From: VRUE01 sp963717375
GTDB taxonomy: Bacteria; Actinomycetota; Thermoleophilia; Solirubrobacterales; 70-9
NCBI GenBank assembly: GCA_963717375.1
Contig: OY970329.1
Span: forward strand, 744,001-808,000
Length of the DNA: 64,000 nucleotides
Direction of reading: 5' to 3'
A program made the position numbers and the translations under genes. Below the pieces are notes generated by a model. That model was given only the letters and a program-made list of their open reading frames with translations. It was not told the DNA's origin and searched no databases. Numbering within the stretch: position 1 is the stretch's first letter; each line of letters begins with the position of its first letter. This document shows positions 52,452-60,907 of this stretch, piece after piece.

Positions 52452-52672
52452 GGCTTCGCCCGCTTGCCCGCGACCTCGATCAGCCGGCCCGCGGCGACGA
52501 AGAGCTCGCCGCCGGCGAGCGAGTCGCCGGCGTGGTCGGCGGCACGCCCGCCGGGGTAATAGAGCCGGGCGAAGGGCCGGCGCGAAACGCGGCGGCGGCG
52601 CATGTAGGCGGCCGCCTCGTCGGCGTAGCCGGAGACGCGGTCGAGCAGCACCCGGTGTGGCTTAGGCGGCAT
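52448..52672 (-). CDS. Small conserved-context protein upstream of tldD
   Basis: A 74-residue basic protein without a recognised domain (MPPKPHRVLLDRVSGYADEA, then RRRRVSRRPFARLYYPGG). Its stop overlaps the tldD start by four bases and its own start lies inside the end of the roadblock gene, so it belongs to a four-gene operon. Function unknown. Confidence 0.6.
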   Translation of the reverse strand: MPPKPHRVLLDRVSGYADEAAAYMRRRRVSRRPFARLYYPGGRAADHAGDSLAGGELFVAAGRLIEVAGKRAKP

Positions 52673-53066
52673 CTAACCCCCGCCCGTCGCCGCCAGCGGC
52701 GAGATCGCGCAAGACCGAGCGCATGTCGAAGAACATCAGCGAGGCGAGCGCAAAGCGCTCGCTGACCGCCACCGCGGCCAGGCCGGCGTGGCGAAGGGCG
52801 AAGACCTCGCCCTGCTCGGTGGCGATGTGGACCTGCTCGACCGGCTCCGTGCCCGCGCGGTCGGCGGCCTCGAGCAACGCCGCGGCGTCTTCGCGCCAGC
52901 GATTCGGAGAGTCACTAGCGGCGAGCACCATCCCGTCGGGACCCAGGATCGCCCCGCCACGCAGGTCGGGGGACATCTCGGTCAGGTAGGCCAGCGCCGA
53001 CGCTGCCACGTCTCCGGCCGGGGCCTCCTGCACACCGCTCGTCTCACCGTCGGGCATCTCGGCCAA
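52662..53066 (-). CDS. Roadblock/LC7-like protein
   Basis: A 134-residue protein whose core (LRGGAILGPDGMVLAASD, then VHIATEQGEVFALRHAGLAAVAVSERFALASLMFFDMRSVLRDL) has the alternating beta-alpha pattern of the roadblock/LC7 fold, which usually partners small GTPases. No GTPase is nearby. It heads the operon with the 74-residue protein, tldD and tldE. Confidence 0.6.
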   Translation of the reverse strand: MAEMPDGETSGVQEAPAGDVAASALAYLTEMSPDLRGGAILGPDGMVLAASDSPNRWREDAAALLEAADRAGTEPVEQVHIATEQGEVFALRHAGLAAVAVSERFALASLMFFDMRSVLRDLAAGGDGRGLDAA

Positions 53067-53077
53067 AATAGCGACCC

Positions 53078-53227
53078 GTGTCCCTGGCCCGAGCTTCCTG
53101 GATCACCGTCGTCACAATCTGCGCGATCGCCGTGGTCCTCTTCGCGATCAGCGGCTACACCGGTTACTCGATCACCGTGGGCGCCGTCGGCCTCGCCGCC
53201 GCGGTGAACCTTTTGCCGAGTCCTTAG
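53078..53227 (+). CDS. Small two-helix membrane protein (49 aa)
   Basis: A GTG-initiated frame with two hydrophobic segments (about residues 9-24 and 31-46) separated by SGYTGYS. It is divergent from the roadblock gene (11 bases between starts). It is short and has no known domain, but the clean amphipathic organisation and intact frame in an otherwise empty gap favour a real gene. Confidence 0.45.
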   Translation: MSLARASWITVVTICAIAVVLFAISGYTGYSITVGAVGLAAAVNLLPSP

Positions 53228-53274
53228 CCCCATCGAAGGGGGCGAATCGGCGGGCTAGGCGCCTTAGTAGCGCT

Positions 53275-54147
53275 ATGCGCCACCAAAGAGCCACCCCCGA
53301 CCTCGTGATCGCGCGAATCGCCGGGCGGCAACACGGGGTCGTCTCGATTGAGCAGCTGCGAAAGGCCGGGCTTGATCAGGACAGGGTCAAGCGCCGTGTC
53401 CGAGCGGGGCGACTGCATCGGGTCCATCGTGGTGTCTACGCGGTGGGATACCTCAGCCTCTCGCCAGAGACCAGATGGATGGCAGCCACGCTTGCCCTTG
53501 GAGAGGGCGCCACCCTCAGTCATCGGAGCGCTGCTTCGCTCTGGGGGCTCCTGCCAACTCGCGCTGCATCCAGCGTGGACGTTTCTGTTCCCACCAACAC
53601 CGGGAAGCGCAGACGCGCAGGTATCCGAGTGCATCGGTGCAGTGCGCTCGAACCCCGCCACGTGACACGCCGCTGCGGTATTTGGGTCACGAATCCAACC
53701 CGGACCGTCTCCGATCTGCGTAAGGCGGTTTCGCTCACCGAACTTCGACGGGCCCTGCGCCAGGCGGAGTTGCTTGGGCTGACGGTGGAATCGAACGCCG
53801 GCCAGGACGGGACGCGCAGCGAGCTCGAGTTCCGCTTCCTCGCTCTCTGTCGCAAGCACCGACTGCCTATTCCGGAGGTCAACGTTCGGATCGACTCGCT
53901 GATCGTCGATTTCGTTTGGCAGGAAGAGCGGCTGATCGTTGAGACAGATGGCTACAGGTACCACCGAGGAAGGATCGCGTTCGAGGAAGATCGCTCTCGC
54001 GATCTCAGGCTCCGCAATCTCGACTACGACGTCATTCGCCTTACCTACCGCCAAGTGATGGACAGGCCCGAGGAGGTTGCGGCTGTACTGAGAAAGGAGC
54101 TGCAAAGCCGAGCGAACACGCGGCAGGTGGGCTGGGCCCAACGCTAG
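53275..54147 (+). CDS. AbiEi-like winged-helix plus DUF559 (Vsr-like nuclease fold) protein
   Basis: A 290-residue protein. Residues 1-60 resemble the AbiEi antitoxin N-terminal winged helix (HGVVSIEQLRKAGLDQDRVKRRV then GRLHRVHRGVYAVG). The C-terminal ~100 residues are DUF559: SELEFRFLALCRKHRL, VDFVWQEERLIVETDGYRYH, and the RDLRLRNLDYDVIRLTYRQV end, matching a PD-(D/E)xK nuclease fold. No AbiEii toxin is adjacent. Such solitary genes are frequent in Thermoleophilia. It ends overlapping the CDF gene by four bases. Confidence 0.8.
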   Translation: MRHQRATPDLVIARIAGRQHGVVSIEQLRKAGLDQDRVKRRVRAGRLHRVHRGVYAVGYLSLSPETRWMAATLALGEGATLSHRSAASLWGLLPTRAASSVDVSVPTNTGKRRRAGIRVHRCSALEPRHVTRRCGIWVTNPTRTVSDLRKAVSLTELRRALRQAELLGLTVESNAGQDGTRSELEFRFLALCRKHRLPIPEVNVRIDSLIVDFVWQEERLIVETDGYRYHRGRIAFEEDRSRDLRLRNLDYDVIRLTYRQVMDRPEEVAAVLRKELQSRANTRQVGWAQR

Positions 54148-55055
54148 CCGGCGCGGAAAGGACCTGAACGGGCTCGCTCCGGGTCGCGCAGCGAAGTCTC
54201 CGGCTCTACGTGGATCAGAACCTCGGCCCTTGTGATGTCGGCCTCGATTGAGTCGCGCATCGTGTGGGCCAGCTCGTGGGCGCGCTCGAGGCTGGTGCCG
54301 GAGCGGTATTGGACGTGGAGATCGATGTAGCGACGGGCGCCGGCGCGGCGGGCTCGCAGCTTGTGGTAGCCAGCGACCTCGGGGGTGCGGGCGGAGGCGA
54401 TCGCCGCCTCGATCCGGTCCATCTCCTCGTCGGGCAGGGCTTCGTCGACGAGCACGCCGGAGGAGCGCCTGATGATCCTGACCCCGGCGACGACTATCGC
54501 CGCCGCAACAGCGAGCGCCGTGATCGAGTCAAAGGCGGAGTTGCCCGTGACCTTGACCAGGATCAGGCCGACGACGACGCCGGCCGAGGTCAGCGCGTCG
54601 GTGCGGAGGTGGGCCGCGTCGCCTTCAAGAGCCGGAGAGTCATAGGCCTTCGCCTGGCGCGAGAGGACCGCGGAGACGACGAGGTTGGCCACCACGGAGA
54701 AGCCCATCACCGCGATTCCGACCCCGAGCGTTTCCACGTGGGCGCCGACGACAAGCCTGTGGGTCGCCTCGTAGATGATGATCGCGGCGCCGAGCAGGAT
54801 CAGCAGGCCCTCGATCGTCGCCGCCAGGCTCTCGACCTTCTCGTGGCCGTAGGGATGGTCGGCGTCAGCCGGCTCGTCGGCCTTGCGCACCGAGACGAAG
54901 GCGACGACCGAGGCGACGAGGTCGATCAGCGAGTGGACCGCCTCGGTGAGGATCGCGATCGAGCCGGTGATCGCTCCAGCGGCCAGCTTGATCGCGATCA
55001 GAAGCGCGTTGGAAGCGATCGAGAGTGCAGCCGCACCGCTCTTGGTGTGGATCAT
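54144..55055 (-). CDS. Cation diffusion facilitator transporter
   Basis: A 303-residue protein with six membrane helices and a C-terminal cytoplasmic domain. TEAVHSLIDLVAS supplies a metal-site His and Asp in helix II, and RTDALTSAGVVVG the Asp in helix V. DEALPDEEMDRIEAAI begins the C-terminal domain. It exports a divalent metal (Zn, Fe, Mn or Co) against protons. Start overlaps the rdgB stop by four bases. Confidence 0.92.
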   Translation of the reverse strand: MIHTKSGAAALSIASNALLIAIKLAAGAITGSIAILTEAVHSLIDLVASVVAFVSVRKADEPADADHPYGHEKVESLAATIEGLLILLGAAIIIYEATHRLVVGAHVETLGVGIAVMGFSVVANLVVSAVLSRQAKAYDSPALEGDAAHLRTDALTSAGVVVGLILVKVTGNSAFDSITALAVAAAIVVAGVRIIRRSSGVLVDEALPDEEMDRIEAAIASARTPEVAGYHKLRARRAGARRYIDLHVQYRSGTSLERAHELAHTMRDSIEADITRAEVLIHVEPETSLRDPERARSGPFRAG

Positions 55056-55660
55056 CTTGCCCTGGACGTCGCCTCGCCGGCGCCCAGATGAGCCGCCAGC
55101 AGCCGCGCGGCACGGCCGCGATGGCTGATCTCGTTCTTCTCAGCCTGGCTCAGCTCGGACATCGTGCGCTCGTCGGCGACCCCGGTGTCGTCGGGGACGA
55201 AGGCTGGGTCGTAGCCGAAGCCGCCCTCGCCGCGCGCCTCCTCGATCAGGCGACCCTCGCAGCGCGCCTCGAAGACCCGCTCGGTCCCGTCGACATCGAC
55301 CAGCGCCAGCGCGCAGTGGTAGGCGGCGCGGCGGTCATCGCCGGCCTCGGCGACCTCGCGCAGCAGCTTCGCCAAGTTCTCCTCGTCGCTGGCTCCCTCA
55401 CCGCCGTAGCGAGCCGAGTGGATCCCCGGCCTGCCGTCGAGCCCCATCGCCTCGATGCCGGAGTCGTCGCCAATCGCCGCCTCGCCGGTCGCCGAATGAG
55501 CCGTGCGGGCCTTCTCCAGCGCGATCTCGGCGAAGGAGTCGCCCTCCTCGGGAGGCAGCTCGACCCCATCCGGCAGGGGCCGGACCTCGTGGTCCGGCAG
55601 CAGTTCGCGCATCTCGCGCAGCTTGTGCCTGTTGGCGGTGGCGAAGATCAACCGATGCAC
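55052..55660 (-). CDS. rdgB: XTP/dITP pyrophosphatase (RdgB/HAM1)
   Basis: A 202-residue Ham1-family enzyme. LIFATANRHKLREM at the N-terminus, IGDDSGIEAMGLDGRPGIHSARY and GFGYDPAF are the family motifs that bind metal and the purine. It removes non-canonical purine triphosphates. It follows rph after nine bases, the common rph-rdgB pair. Confidence 0.95.
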   Translation of the reverse strand: MHRLIFATANRHKLREMRELLPDHEVRPLPDGVELPPEEGDSFAEIALEKARTAHSATGEAAIGDDSGIEAMGLDGRPGIHSARYGGEGASDEENLAKLLREVAEAGDDRRAAYHCALALVDVDGTERVFEARCEGRLIEEARGEGGFGYDPAFVPDDTGVADERTMSELSQAEKNEISHRGRAARLLAAHLGAGEATSRAR

Positions 55661-55669
55661 CCGTCAGGA

Positions 55670-56395
55670 CTACCCGCCGGCCACCTTTTCCTGCACTCCC
55701 CGCAAGCGGGAGATCCCCATCTCGGCGAGGCCGAGCAGCTCGTCGAGCGAGGCCCGCGAGAGCGGCGTGCGCTCTGCCGTCGCCTGCACCTCGACCAGGC
55801 CGCCGTCGCTGGTCATCACCACATTGGCGTCGACCTCGGCGGTCGAGTCCTCGGAGTAGTCCAGGTCGCAGAGGGCGCGGCCTCCGACCATGCCGACACT
55901 GACCGCGGCGACCGAGCCGTTCAGCGGCATCGTCTCGATCTCACCGGCGTCGAGCAGTTTCTGCAGGGCGAGGCGAAGCGCCACGTAGCCGCCGGTGATC
56001 GCCGCGCAACGGGTGCCGCCGTCGGCCTGCAGCACGTCGCAGTCGACGTAGACGCTGCGTTCTCCAAGCGCTTTGAAGTCGACGACGACCCGCAGCGAGC
56101 GTCCGATCAGGCGCTGGATCTCGACCCCGCGCCCGTCCTGCTTGCCCTTGGCGATGTCGCGCGCCTTGCGGTCGCCGGTAGAGGCGGGCAACATCGCGTA
56201 CTCCGCCGTCACCCAGCCTTTGCCGCGGCCCTGCATCCAGCGCGGCACGGTGCTGTTGACCGAGGCGGTGCAGATCACCCTCGTGCGACCGAGGGTGATC
56301 AGCGCCGAGCCGTCGGCGGTATCGACAAAACCGGGATCTATCGCCACTGGCCGGATGTCGGCTGGGGCGCGGTCGTAGCTGCGGGAGGCTGGCAT
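55670..56395 (-). CDS. rph: Ribonuclease PH
   Basis: A 241-residue phosphorolytic exoribonuclease. The N-terminal GSALITLGRTRVICTASV, the GWVTAEYAMLPAST motif and CDLDYSEDSTAEVDANVVMT are diagnostic. It trims tRNA 3' ends, complementing the CCA enzyme encoded elsewhere in the window. The 168-bp gap upstream holds a small imperfect hairpin (56448-56468) but nothing more that I can name. Confidence 0.96.
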   Translation of the reverse strand: MPASRSYDRAPADIRPVAIDPGFVDTADGSALITLGRTRVICTASVNSTVPRWMQGRGKGWVTAEYAMLPASTGDRKARDIAKGKQDGRGVEIQRLIGRSLRVVVDFKALGERSVYVDCDVLQADGGTRCAAITGGYVALRLALQKLLDAGEIETMPLNGSVAAVSVGMVGGRALCDLDYSEDSTAEVDANVVMTSDGGLVEVQATAERTPLSRASLDELLGLAEMGISRLRGVQEKVAGG

Positions 56396-56563
56396 GGGGG
56401 CGAGTCTAAGTCAGTGGCGGCGCGAAACCGTCCCCGCAAACGCGGAAGGGCCGCGACAAACGCGACCCTCCCTGCCCACTGGGGGTAGCCCTTTGACACT
56501 CGGGGGGACAAGCCCGGCGCCTCGCGAGCCTGGCGAGAGCATAGGCGTGCAACCCCTGATCAG

Positions 56564-56983
56564 TCAAGAAGTTCCTTTTGGTAGAACGTTGAGCCCGCGC
56601 TGCGTGAAGTGCACGTCAAAGGCGAACGCCTCGTTGCCACCGTCGCGCTCGAGCAGAGCGAAAGACGTCGCGTCGACGTAGCTCCAGCGCTTGTCGTCAT
56701 GCCGTTCGAGGATCTCCCAGGCCCTTTCCTCCGTCGGCCGGTCCAGGTGAACGAGGTCGATCGCGCCGCCGCGGCGGAACCGCCGCCCCCACTCGATCGC
56801 CTCGCCGCGACCGACCCGGACCATCAGCGCGGTGTAGGTCTCGGCGAAGACGTAGTTCGAGGTGAAGAGCGCGACACCCTCGGAGATCAGGCTCGCGAGC
56901 GCGGTCCGCGCCCGCTCGTGCTCGGCCTCGGCGGAGTTACGCAGCGCGACGAAGGCGCTGGTGTCGATGAAGACAGACTTCAT
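56564..56983 (-). CDS. PIN-domain toxin (VapC-like)
   Basis: A 139-residue PIN-domain ribonuclease. The acidic site is intact: Asp7 in FIDTSAFVAL, Glu in FAETYTAL, Asp in SYVDATSFAL, and Asp in FAFDVHF. It presumably cleaves a specific RNA when free of antitoxin. The start overlaps the antitoxin gene by four bases. It stands at the edge of the accessory region. Confidence 0.9.
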   Translation of the reverse strand: MKSVFIDTSAFVALRNSAEAEHERARTALASLISEGVALFTSNYVFAETYTALMVRVGRGEAIEWGRRFRRGGAIDLVHLDRPTEERAWEILERHDDKRWSYVDATSFALLERDGGNEAFAFDVHFTQRGLNVLPKGTS

Positions 56984-57216
56984 GGGCCGTAGAGGTCGCG
57001 ATCCAAGCTGCTGACGCTGGTCCCCTCGCGGCCCCTGCCGGGCGCCTCATCGACGAGGTAGCTCAGCAGCGGGTCGACGGCGGGATCGACGCCGCGGGAT
57101 CGCTCGGCGTCGATCAGCTCGCGAACGACGGCGGCGATGCTCCCCGCCTCCCCCGCGCGCTGCTTCAGCCAGCGGTACTGGCCCTCATCTAGATATAGCT
57201 GGGTTCGATGCCTCAT
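56980..57216 (-). CDS. VapB-like antitoxin
   Basis: A 78-residue protein from the ATG at 57216. Its N-terminal MRHRTQLYLDEGQYRWLKQRA is a ribbon-helix-helix DNA-binding segment; the acidic C-terminus would wrap the toxin. It is the first gene of the toxin-antitoxin pair, so it should repress its own promoter. The frame is open further upstream, but that part is unlike coding sequence. Confidence 0.85.
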   Translation of the reverse strand: MRHRTQLYLDEGQYRWLKQRAGEAGSIAAVVRELIDAERSRGVDPAVDPLLSYLVDEAPGRGREGTSVSSLDRDLYGP

Positions 57217-57451
57217 GCTGTAATACAGCGTACGACTCCGGCCGGACGGAATCCGCCCAGCCGGCACTCGCACGGAATCGACCAGCGGCCGCAGCCCAGG
57301 CATCGGCACCGGAGCGGCCCCGCCGGGCCGCTCCACCTCCACCCTCATTTGAAAGCCACCTTGTCGACCGCCTCCTTGATCTTGTTCACGATCACGTCAG
57401 CGAGCTCGGTCCCCTGCTTCCCGTTCAGCAACTAAAGTAAGGGGAGCAACC
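57217..57451. other. Gap between VapB and recombinase genes
   Basis: The 235 bp must hold the antitoxin promoter (minus strand) and the recombinase promoter (plus strand). AGGGGAG at 57440-57446 is a ribosome-binding site five bases before the recombinase GTG. A 28-codon minus-strand frame (57345-57431, TTG start) reads like the helical tail of a lost gene (NGKQGTELADVIVNKIKE), and may be a remnant; it is not counted as a gene. Confidence 0.4.
57427..57437 (+). repeat. Candidate left attachment core
   Basis: agcaactaaag, identical to 63860-63870. It lies just upstream of the recombinase ribosome-binding site, so excision would separate the gene from any promoter to the left. Confidence 0.4.
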
Positions 57452-58924
57452 GTGAAGCTAGACGGCTACATCCGGGTGTCGCGAGTGGCAGGGCGCTCGG
57501 GCGATGCTTTCATCTCGCCCGGCGAGCAGAAGGAGCGTGTCAGGGCGTGGGCGAAGTCGCAAGGCCACTCGATCGCGAAGTGGCACGAGGACCTCGACCA
57601 GCCTGGTTCCAAGGCCGACCGGCCGGGCCTGAACGCCGCGATGAGGCGCATCGAGGACGGCAAGACCGGCGGCTTGGTCGTCGCCCGGCTCGACCGCTTC
57701 GGCCGCTCGGTGCAGGACTCGGCCAACCTCCTCGCCCGCATTCGCGCCGCCGACGGCGTCCTCTGCACCGTCGCGGAGGGAATCGATACCTCCGGCTACA
57801 TGGGCAAGTTCCTCGCCGACCTTTTCGCCGCCCTCGGCGAGCTGGAGCTGGCGCGGATACGAGAGAACTGGGACACAGCGCGCAAGTCGGCGGTCGCCCG
57901 TGGCATCCACGTCTCCGGCAGGGTGCCGACCGGCTACCAACGCAACGAGGATCGCGTGCTGGAGCCCGACCCGAAGACCGGCCCGACGATCCACGAGCTT
58001 TTCCGGCGCCGCGCCGCCGAACAGTCTTGGACGCAGCTCGCGCGCTTCCTTGAGGAGCGTGGCGTGGTCACCCCTTGGGGGAACGAGCGCTGGACTGTCG
58101 CCAGCGTCGGCACGATCATCCGCAACCGCGTCTATCTCGGCGAGGCCCGCTCCGGAAAGATCGTTAACCCAGACGCGCACGAGGCAATCGTCACCCTCGC
58201 CGAGTGGAATGCGGCCAACAAGGCCCGCGGTGTCCATCCGGGCCGCTCAGGACGCGGCACAGGACTGCTCTCAGGCATCTTGCGCTGCGCGGGGTGCAGC
58301 TACGCCATGAAGCCGGCGATGGGCAAGACCCGGCACGGAAAGCCGTTCCTCGAGTACCGCTGCAAGCCCGACAAGGCCGGCGGCCGCTGTCCCGCCCCGG
58401 CAGCAGTCAAGGCAACCGTGATCGAGCCGTTCGTCGTCGAGCGGCTGTTCGAGTTCGCCAGCGGCGCGACAGGCAAGGCCGCGACCGACGACAGCGCCGA
58501 GGCCGGCCTCGCCGAGACCCTGGCCGCAGCGGAAGCCGAGCTGGAAGTGGCGCTCGACGGGCGGCTTGCCGACGCGCTCGGGGGCGCTGAATCGGATGCC
58601 TTTCTTCGCACCGTCGAGAAACGTCACGCGGCGGTCGAGGCGATCAGGGAGGAGCTTGCCGACGCGCAGCAACAGCGCGCGCCGGTAGAGATCGAGGCCG
58701 ATCTCGCCGGCGTCTGGGACGACCTCACCCTCGAAGACCGGCGCCGGCTCCTCCACTCCGTCTTCGATTCCGTCTTCGTCTGGCGCACCAGCGAGGCCGG
58801 GCGAAACGGGAAGCTCCCGATCGTCGAGCGCTGTCGTCTATTCCTCGCCGGAGAAGGCCCGCCGGTTCCGGTCCGGGGGCAGCGTGGCACGATCCGGACG
58901 CTGCCGTTTGACCTGCAGACATAG
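57452..58924 (+). CDS. Large serine recombinase/integrase
   Basis: A 490-residue enzyme, GTG start. The resolvase domain has nucleophile Ser10 in YIRVSR and the Arg motif VVARLDRFGRS (79-86). A recombinase domain follows (about residues 155-260), then a zinc ribbon with Cys279, Cys282, Cys304 and Cys313, and a coiled-coil region around 345-420. This is the architecture of phage and ICE integrases, which cut and rejoin attB and attP by double-strand exchange. It is the first gene inside the proposed element. No directionality factor was identified. Confidence 0.93.
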   Translation: MKLDGYIRVSRVAGRSGDAFISPGEQKERVRAWAKSQGHSIAKWHEDLDQPGSKADRPGLNAAMRRIEDGKTGGLVVARLDRFGRSVQDSANLLARIRAADGVLCTVAEGIDTSGYMGKFLADLFAALGELELARIRENWDTARKSAVARGIHVSGRVPTGYQRNEDRVLEPDPKTGPTIHELFRRRAAEQSWTQLARFLEERGVVTPWGNERWTVASVGTIIRNRVYLGEARSGKIVNPDAHEAIVTLAEWNAANKARGVHPGRSGRGTGLLSGILRCAGCSYAMKPAMGKTRHGKPFLEYRCKPDKAGGRCPAPAAVKATVIEPFVVERLFEFASGATGKAATDDSAEAGLAETLAAAEAELEVALDGRLADALGGAESDAFLRTVEKRHAAVEAIREELADAQQQRAPVEIEADLAGVWDDLTLEDRRRLLHSVFDSVFVWRTSEAGRNGKLPIVERCRLFLAGEGPPVPVRGQRGTIRTLPFDLQT

Positions 58925-59008
58925 ACACCTCGCCTTGAGACAAGGTGTCGCTGTCGGCTGCGAAGAACTTTCAGTGCGATCACCAAGCTGCGCGCCTATT
59001 CTTGCCGC

Positions 59009-59629
59009 ATGGTGGTCGGCGACGTGCCGGTTGGGAGTGCTATCGCTATCGCAGCGATAGGCACGATCGGCGCCTTGGCGGGAAGCATCGGAACCGCACT
59101 CGTCAACAGAAGCAACCAGCAGGCAGGTCTGCGTCAGGAGCTCCTGCTTCACAGTGCCCGCGAACGCATCAACGTCCTGGAAGAGGCGATCAGTTTGGCG
59201 TCGGTCTACCGGGAGCAAGTGGCGAGCGCACTGAGGTTCTTCAATCGAAGCCGAGATCGTGACTTCTCCGGCGAGCCACTTTGGATCTGGACCTCAGAGG
59301 AGGCGCAACCTCTGAAGAGTCAGGAGGTCTCGCTCAAGCTGCGCTTTTGGGGGAAACCCGTGACGGCCAGGTGGGAATTTTTCGAGTGGATTCTGGCTGA
59401 GGCCGCAGTCTTCTGCGAAGAAAACGGACCCATCGACGAGCACTCGGATCAGCCGATTGCCGATGAGGTTCAGCGGGAAGCTAAACGGTGGCGAGACGCA
59501 ACCAGCGACACACTTAAACACTTCATTGAGTCCGCTGGAGAGACGCTTGTAACTGTCCAGCCCCCCGAGGAGCGCACCTCGCGGATACGACAGTGGCTTG
59601 CGAGCCGAAACAAAGAGGCTCGCGGTTAG
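59009..59629 (+). CDS. Hypothetical protein with N-terminal membrane helix
   Basis: A 206-residue protein: one glycine/alanine-rich hydrophobic helix (about residues 8-30), then a charged helical region with NRSNQQAGLRQELLLHSARERINVLEEAI. The remainder is Trp-rich (WIWTSEEA, WEFFEWIL) and has no known domain. Codon use is less GC-biased than in the chromosome. It lies 84 bases after the recombinase, on the same strand. The helix-plus-coil start resembles anchored proteins of mobile elements; function unknown. Confidence 0.7.
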   Translation: MVVGDVPVGSAIAIAAIGTIGALAGSIGTALVNRSNQQAGLRQELLLHSARERINVLEEAISLASVYREQVASALRFFNRSRDRDFSGEPLWIWTSEEAQPLKSQEVSLKLRFWGKPVTARWEFFEWILAEAAVFCEENGPIDEHSDQPIADEVQREAKRWRDATSDTLKHFIESAGETLVTVQPPEERTSRIRQWLASRNKEARG

Positions 59630-59650
59630 TAGCTGCAGCACGAACGCTAC

Positions 59651-59863
59651 TCAGCGACGTTTCGACGTCAACCGGGCTGGTCGATCCCACTCGACGGACC
59701 AGCGCCCGCCAAAGCGCCCTGAGAGGACGTCGGCGAAAGTGCGGGCGAACTGGCTACGCGCAACCTGCTCGGCTCGCGGTGACGCCTTTGCGGCTACGGC
59801 CTCCTTCGCGCTTGCCGGCAGACGCCGAACTGCGAGCCGTTGGCGTTCCTCGGTTGCGCTCAT
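59651..59863 (-). CDS. Small basic protein downstream of replication-relaxation gene
   Basis: A 70-residue basic protein (MSATEERQRLAVRRLPASAK and on, ending RPARLTSKRR). Its ATG overlaps the stop of the replication-relaxation gene by four bases, so they are coupled. It has no recognised domain. The charge suggests nucleic-acid contact, which is inference. Confidence 0.6.
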   Translation of the reverse strand: MSATEERQRLAVRRLPASAKEAVAAKASPRAEQVARSQFARTFADVLSGRFGGRWSVEWDRPARLTSKRR

Positions 59864-60570
59864 CGCTCCGGCGCCTCTGCGATCGCGATGATCCGCTCGG
59901 CCCGCGCCTTCTGCACGGCTCGCTCGACCGCGCGCCGGGTCTGACCGGGAGCGCAGAGGTAGTGGACCTCGGCGAGGGCCCCCGCCACCATTTCCCGCCG
60001 CCACGCGCGGATCAGTCCTTCCAGGCGCCCCGGTGACTTCGGCGTCAGCTCCACCTCGATCGCGATCGTCCCCTCCTCGGTCCGCACCGCCAGGTCCGGC
60101 CGGTGCAGCCGAGCACCGCCCCGCGAGCTGATCCCGAGCTTCGCGCTCGCGATCGGCTTCCCCTCGATCAGCTCGGCCAGGATCAGCTCCCGCTCGGTGA
60201 GGATGCGATCGGCGCCGTAAGTCTTCGCTGCCAACTGCGCCACCGTCGCGCACCGCAGCATGTGATCGACCGCTCCCGGTGAGACCGCCGCCACCGACAG
60301 GCCGAGCCCGGCATAACGCAGGCCGTCGCGCGTGGCGCGTAGCGTTCCGGGCTCCGAGCGGACCAGCTCCAGCCGCTCCAGCAGTCCCGCCTCGATGCAG
60401 GCCGCCGCCCGGCGATAAGCCGCGGTCCGCCCGACTCCCAGCTCCACCATCACGTGCCGCATTCCCACCAGCCCGTGCCGCCCCACGAACCGCACCAGCT
60501 CCAGGTCCCTGCTCCGCCTGGACCCGACCGTCCGAGCCTCCTCCGTCCACGTTCCGATCGCCGGCACCAT
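59860..60570 (-). CDS. Replication-relaxation family protein
   Basis: A 236-residue protein from the ATG at 60570, with GAGGGG just upstream. A winged-helix region (LELVRFVGRHGLVGMRHVMV then GVGRTAAYRRAAACIEAGLLERLE) is followed by the family's core HRPDLAVRTEEGTIAIEVELTPKSPGRLEGLIRAW, with conserved acidic and Lys residues. This family is found on actinobacterial plasmids and integrative elements and is associated with their replication or relaxation. It is transcribed away from the adjoining structured non-coding region. Confidence 0.8.
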   Translation of the reverse strand: MVPAIGTWTEEARTVGSRRSRDLELVRFVGRHGLVGMRHVMVELGVGRTAAYRRAAACIEAGLLERLELVRSEPGTLRATRDGLRYAGLGLSVAAVSPGAVDHMLRCATVAQLAAKTYGADRILTERELILAELIEGKPIASAKLGISSRGGARLHRPDLAVRTEEGTIAIEVELTPKSPGRLEGLIRAWRREMVAGALAEVHYLCAPGQTRRAVERAVQKARAERIIAIAEAPER

Positions 60571-60688
60571 CCACCCCTCAAGACGTAACCGCCCCCATAT
60601 TCGCCCCCCTCGTTCCGTCTTTCCTGCTGTTTTCGGTCCCGGTCCTCTGTCCCCACCCATTCCCCTGGACCCCATCCCGGCACCACCC

Positions 60689-60843
60689 CAATCCACCCCC
60701 GCTCCGCTTGCCACTGCCCTACCAGCTCCCCGGCAGCCGACCACGACCGCACACCACCTGTTTCCTTTCTCATGGTGTGTGGGCGTGGTCGGCTGCCGGG
60801 GAGCGCCCCTAACCGCAGTGGCAAGTGGAGCGGGGGTGGATTG
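60689..60843. repeat. 155-bp three-stem inverted repeat (cruciform-forming)
   Basis: Outer arms 60689-60717 and 60815-60843 pair over 29 bases with one mismatch. Middle arms 60725-60745 and 60784-60804 are perfect over 21 bases. Tip arms 60750-60756 and 60773-60779 pair over seven, leaving a pyrimidine-rich 16-base loop (60757-60772). It lies in a 484-bp non-coding stretch (60571-61054) upstream of the replication-relaxation gene. Such a structure suits a single-strand origin, initiator binding site or transfer origin. Confidence 0.85.
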
Positions 60844-60907
60844 CCGCTCCATAGCTCCGTCCACCCTTCCGTCCACCCAGTCCGTCCCTGCCGGCCCGAT
60901 GCCTCGC

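Noticed and set aside
56396..56563. Possible small RNA or promoter in the gap upstream of rph (TTGACA at 56493-56498).
   Set aside because: No -10 element at proper spacing; only a small imperfect hairpin is present.
57345..57431. 28-codon minus-strand frame resembling a protein C-terminus.
   Set aside because: Too short, TTG start, and rejoining the flanks of the proposed element does not restore a longer frame because of a TAG in the core.
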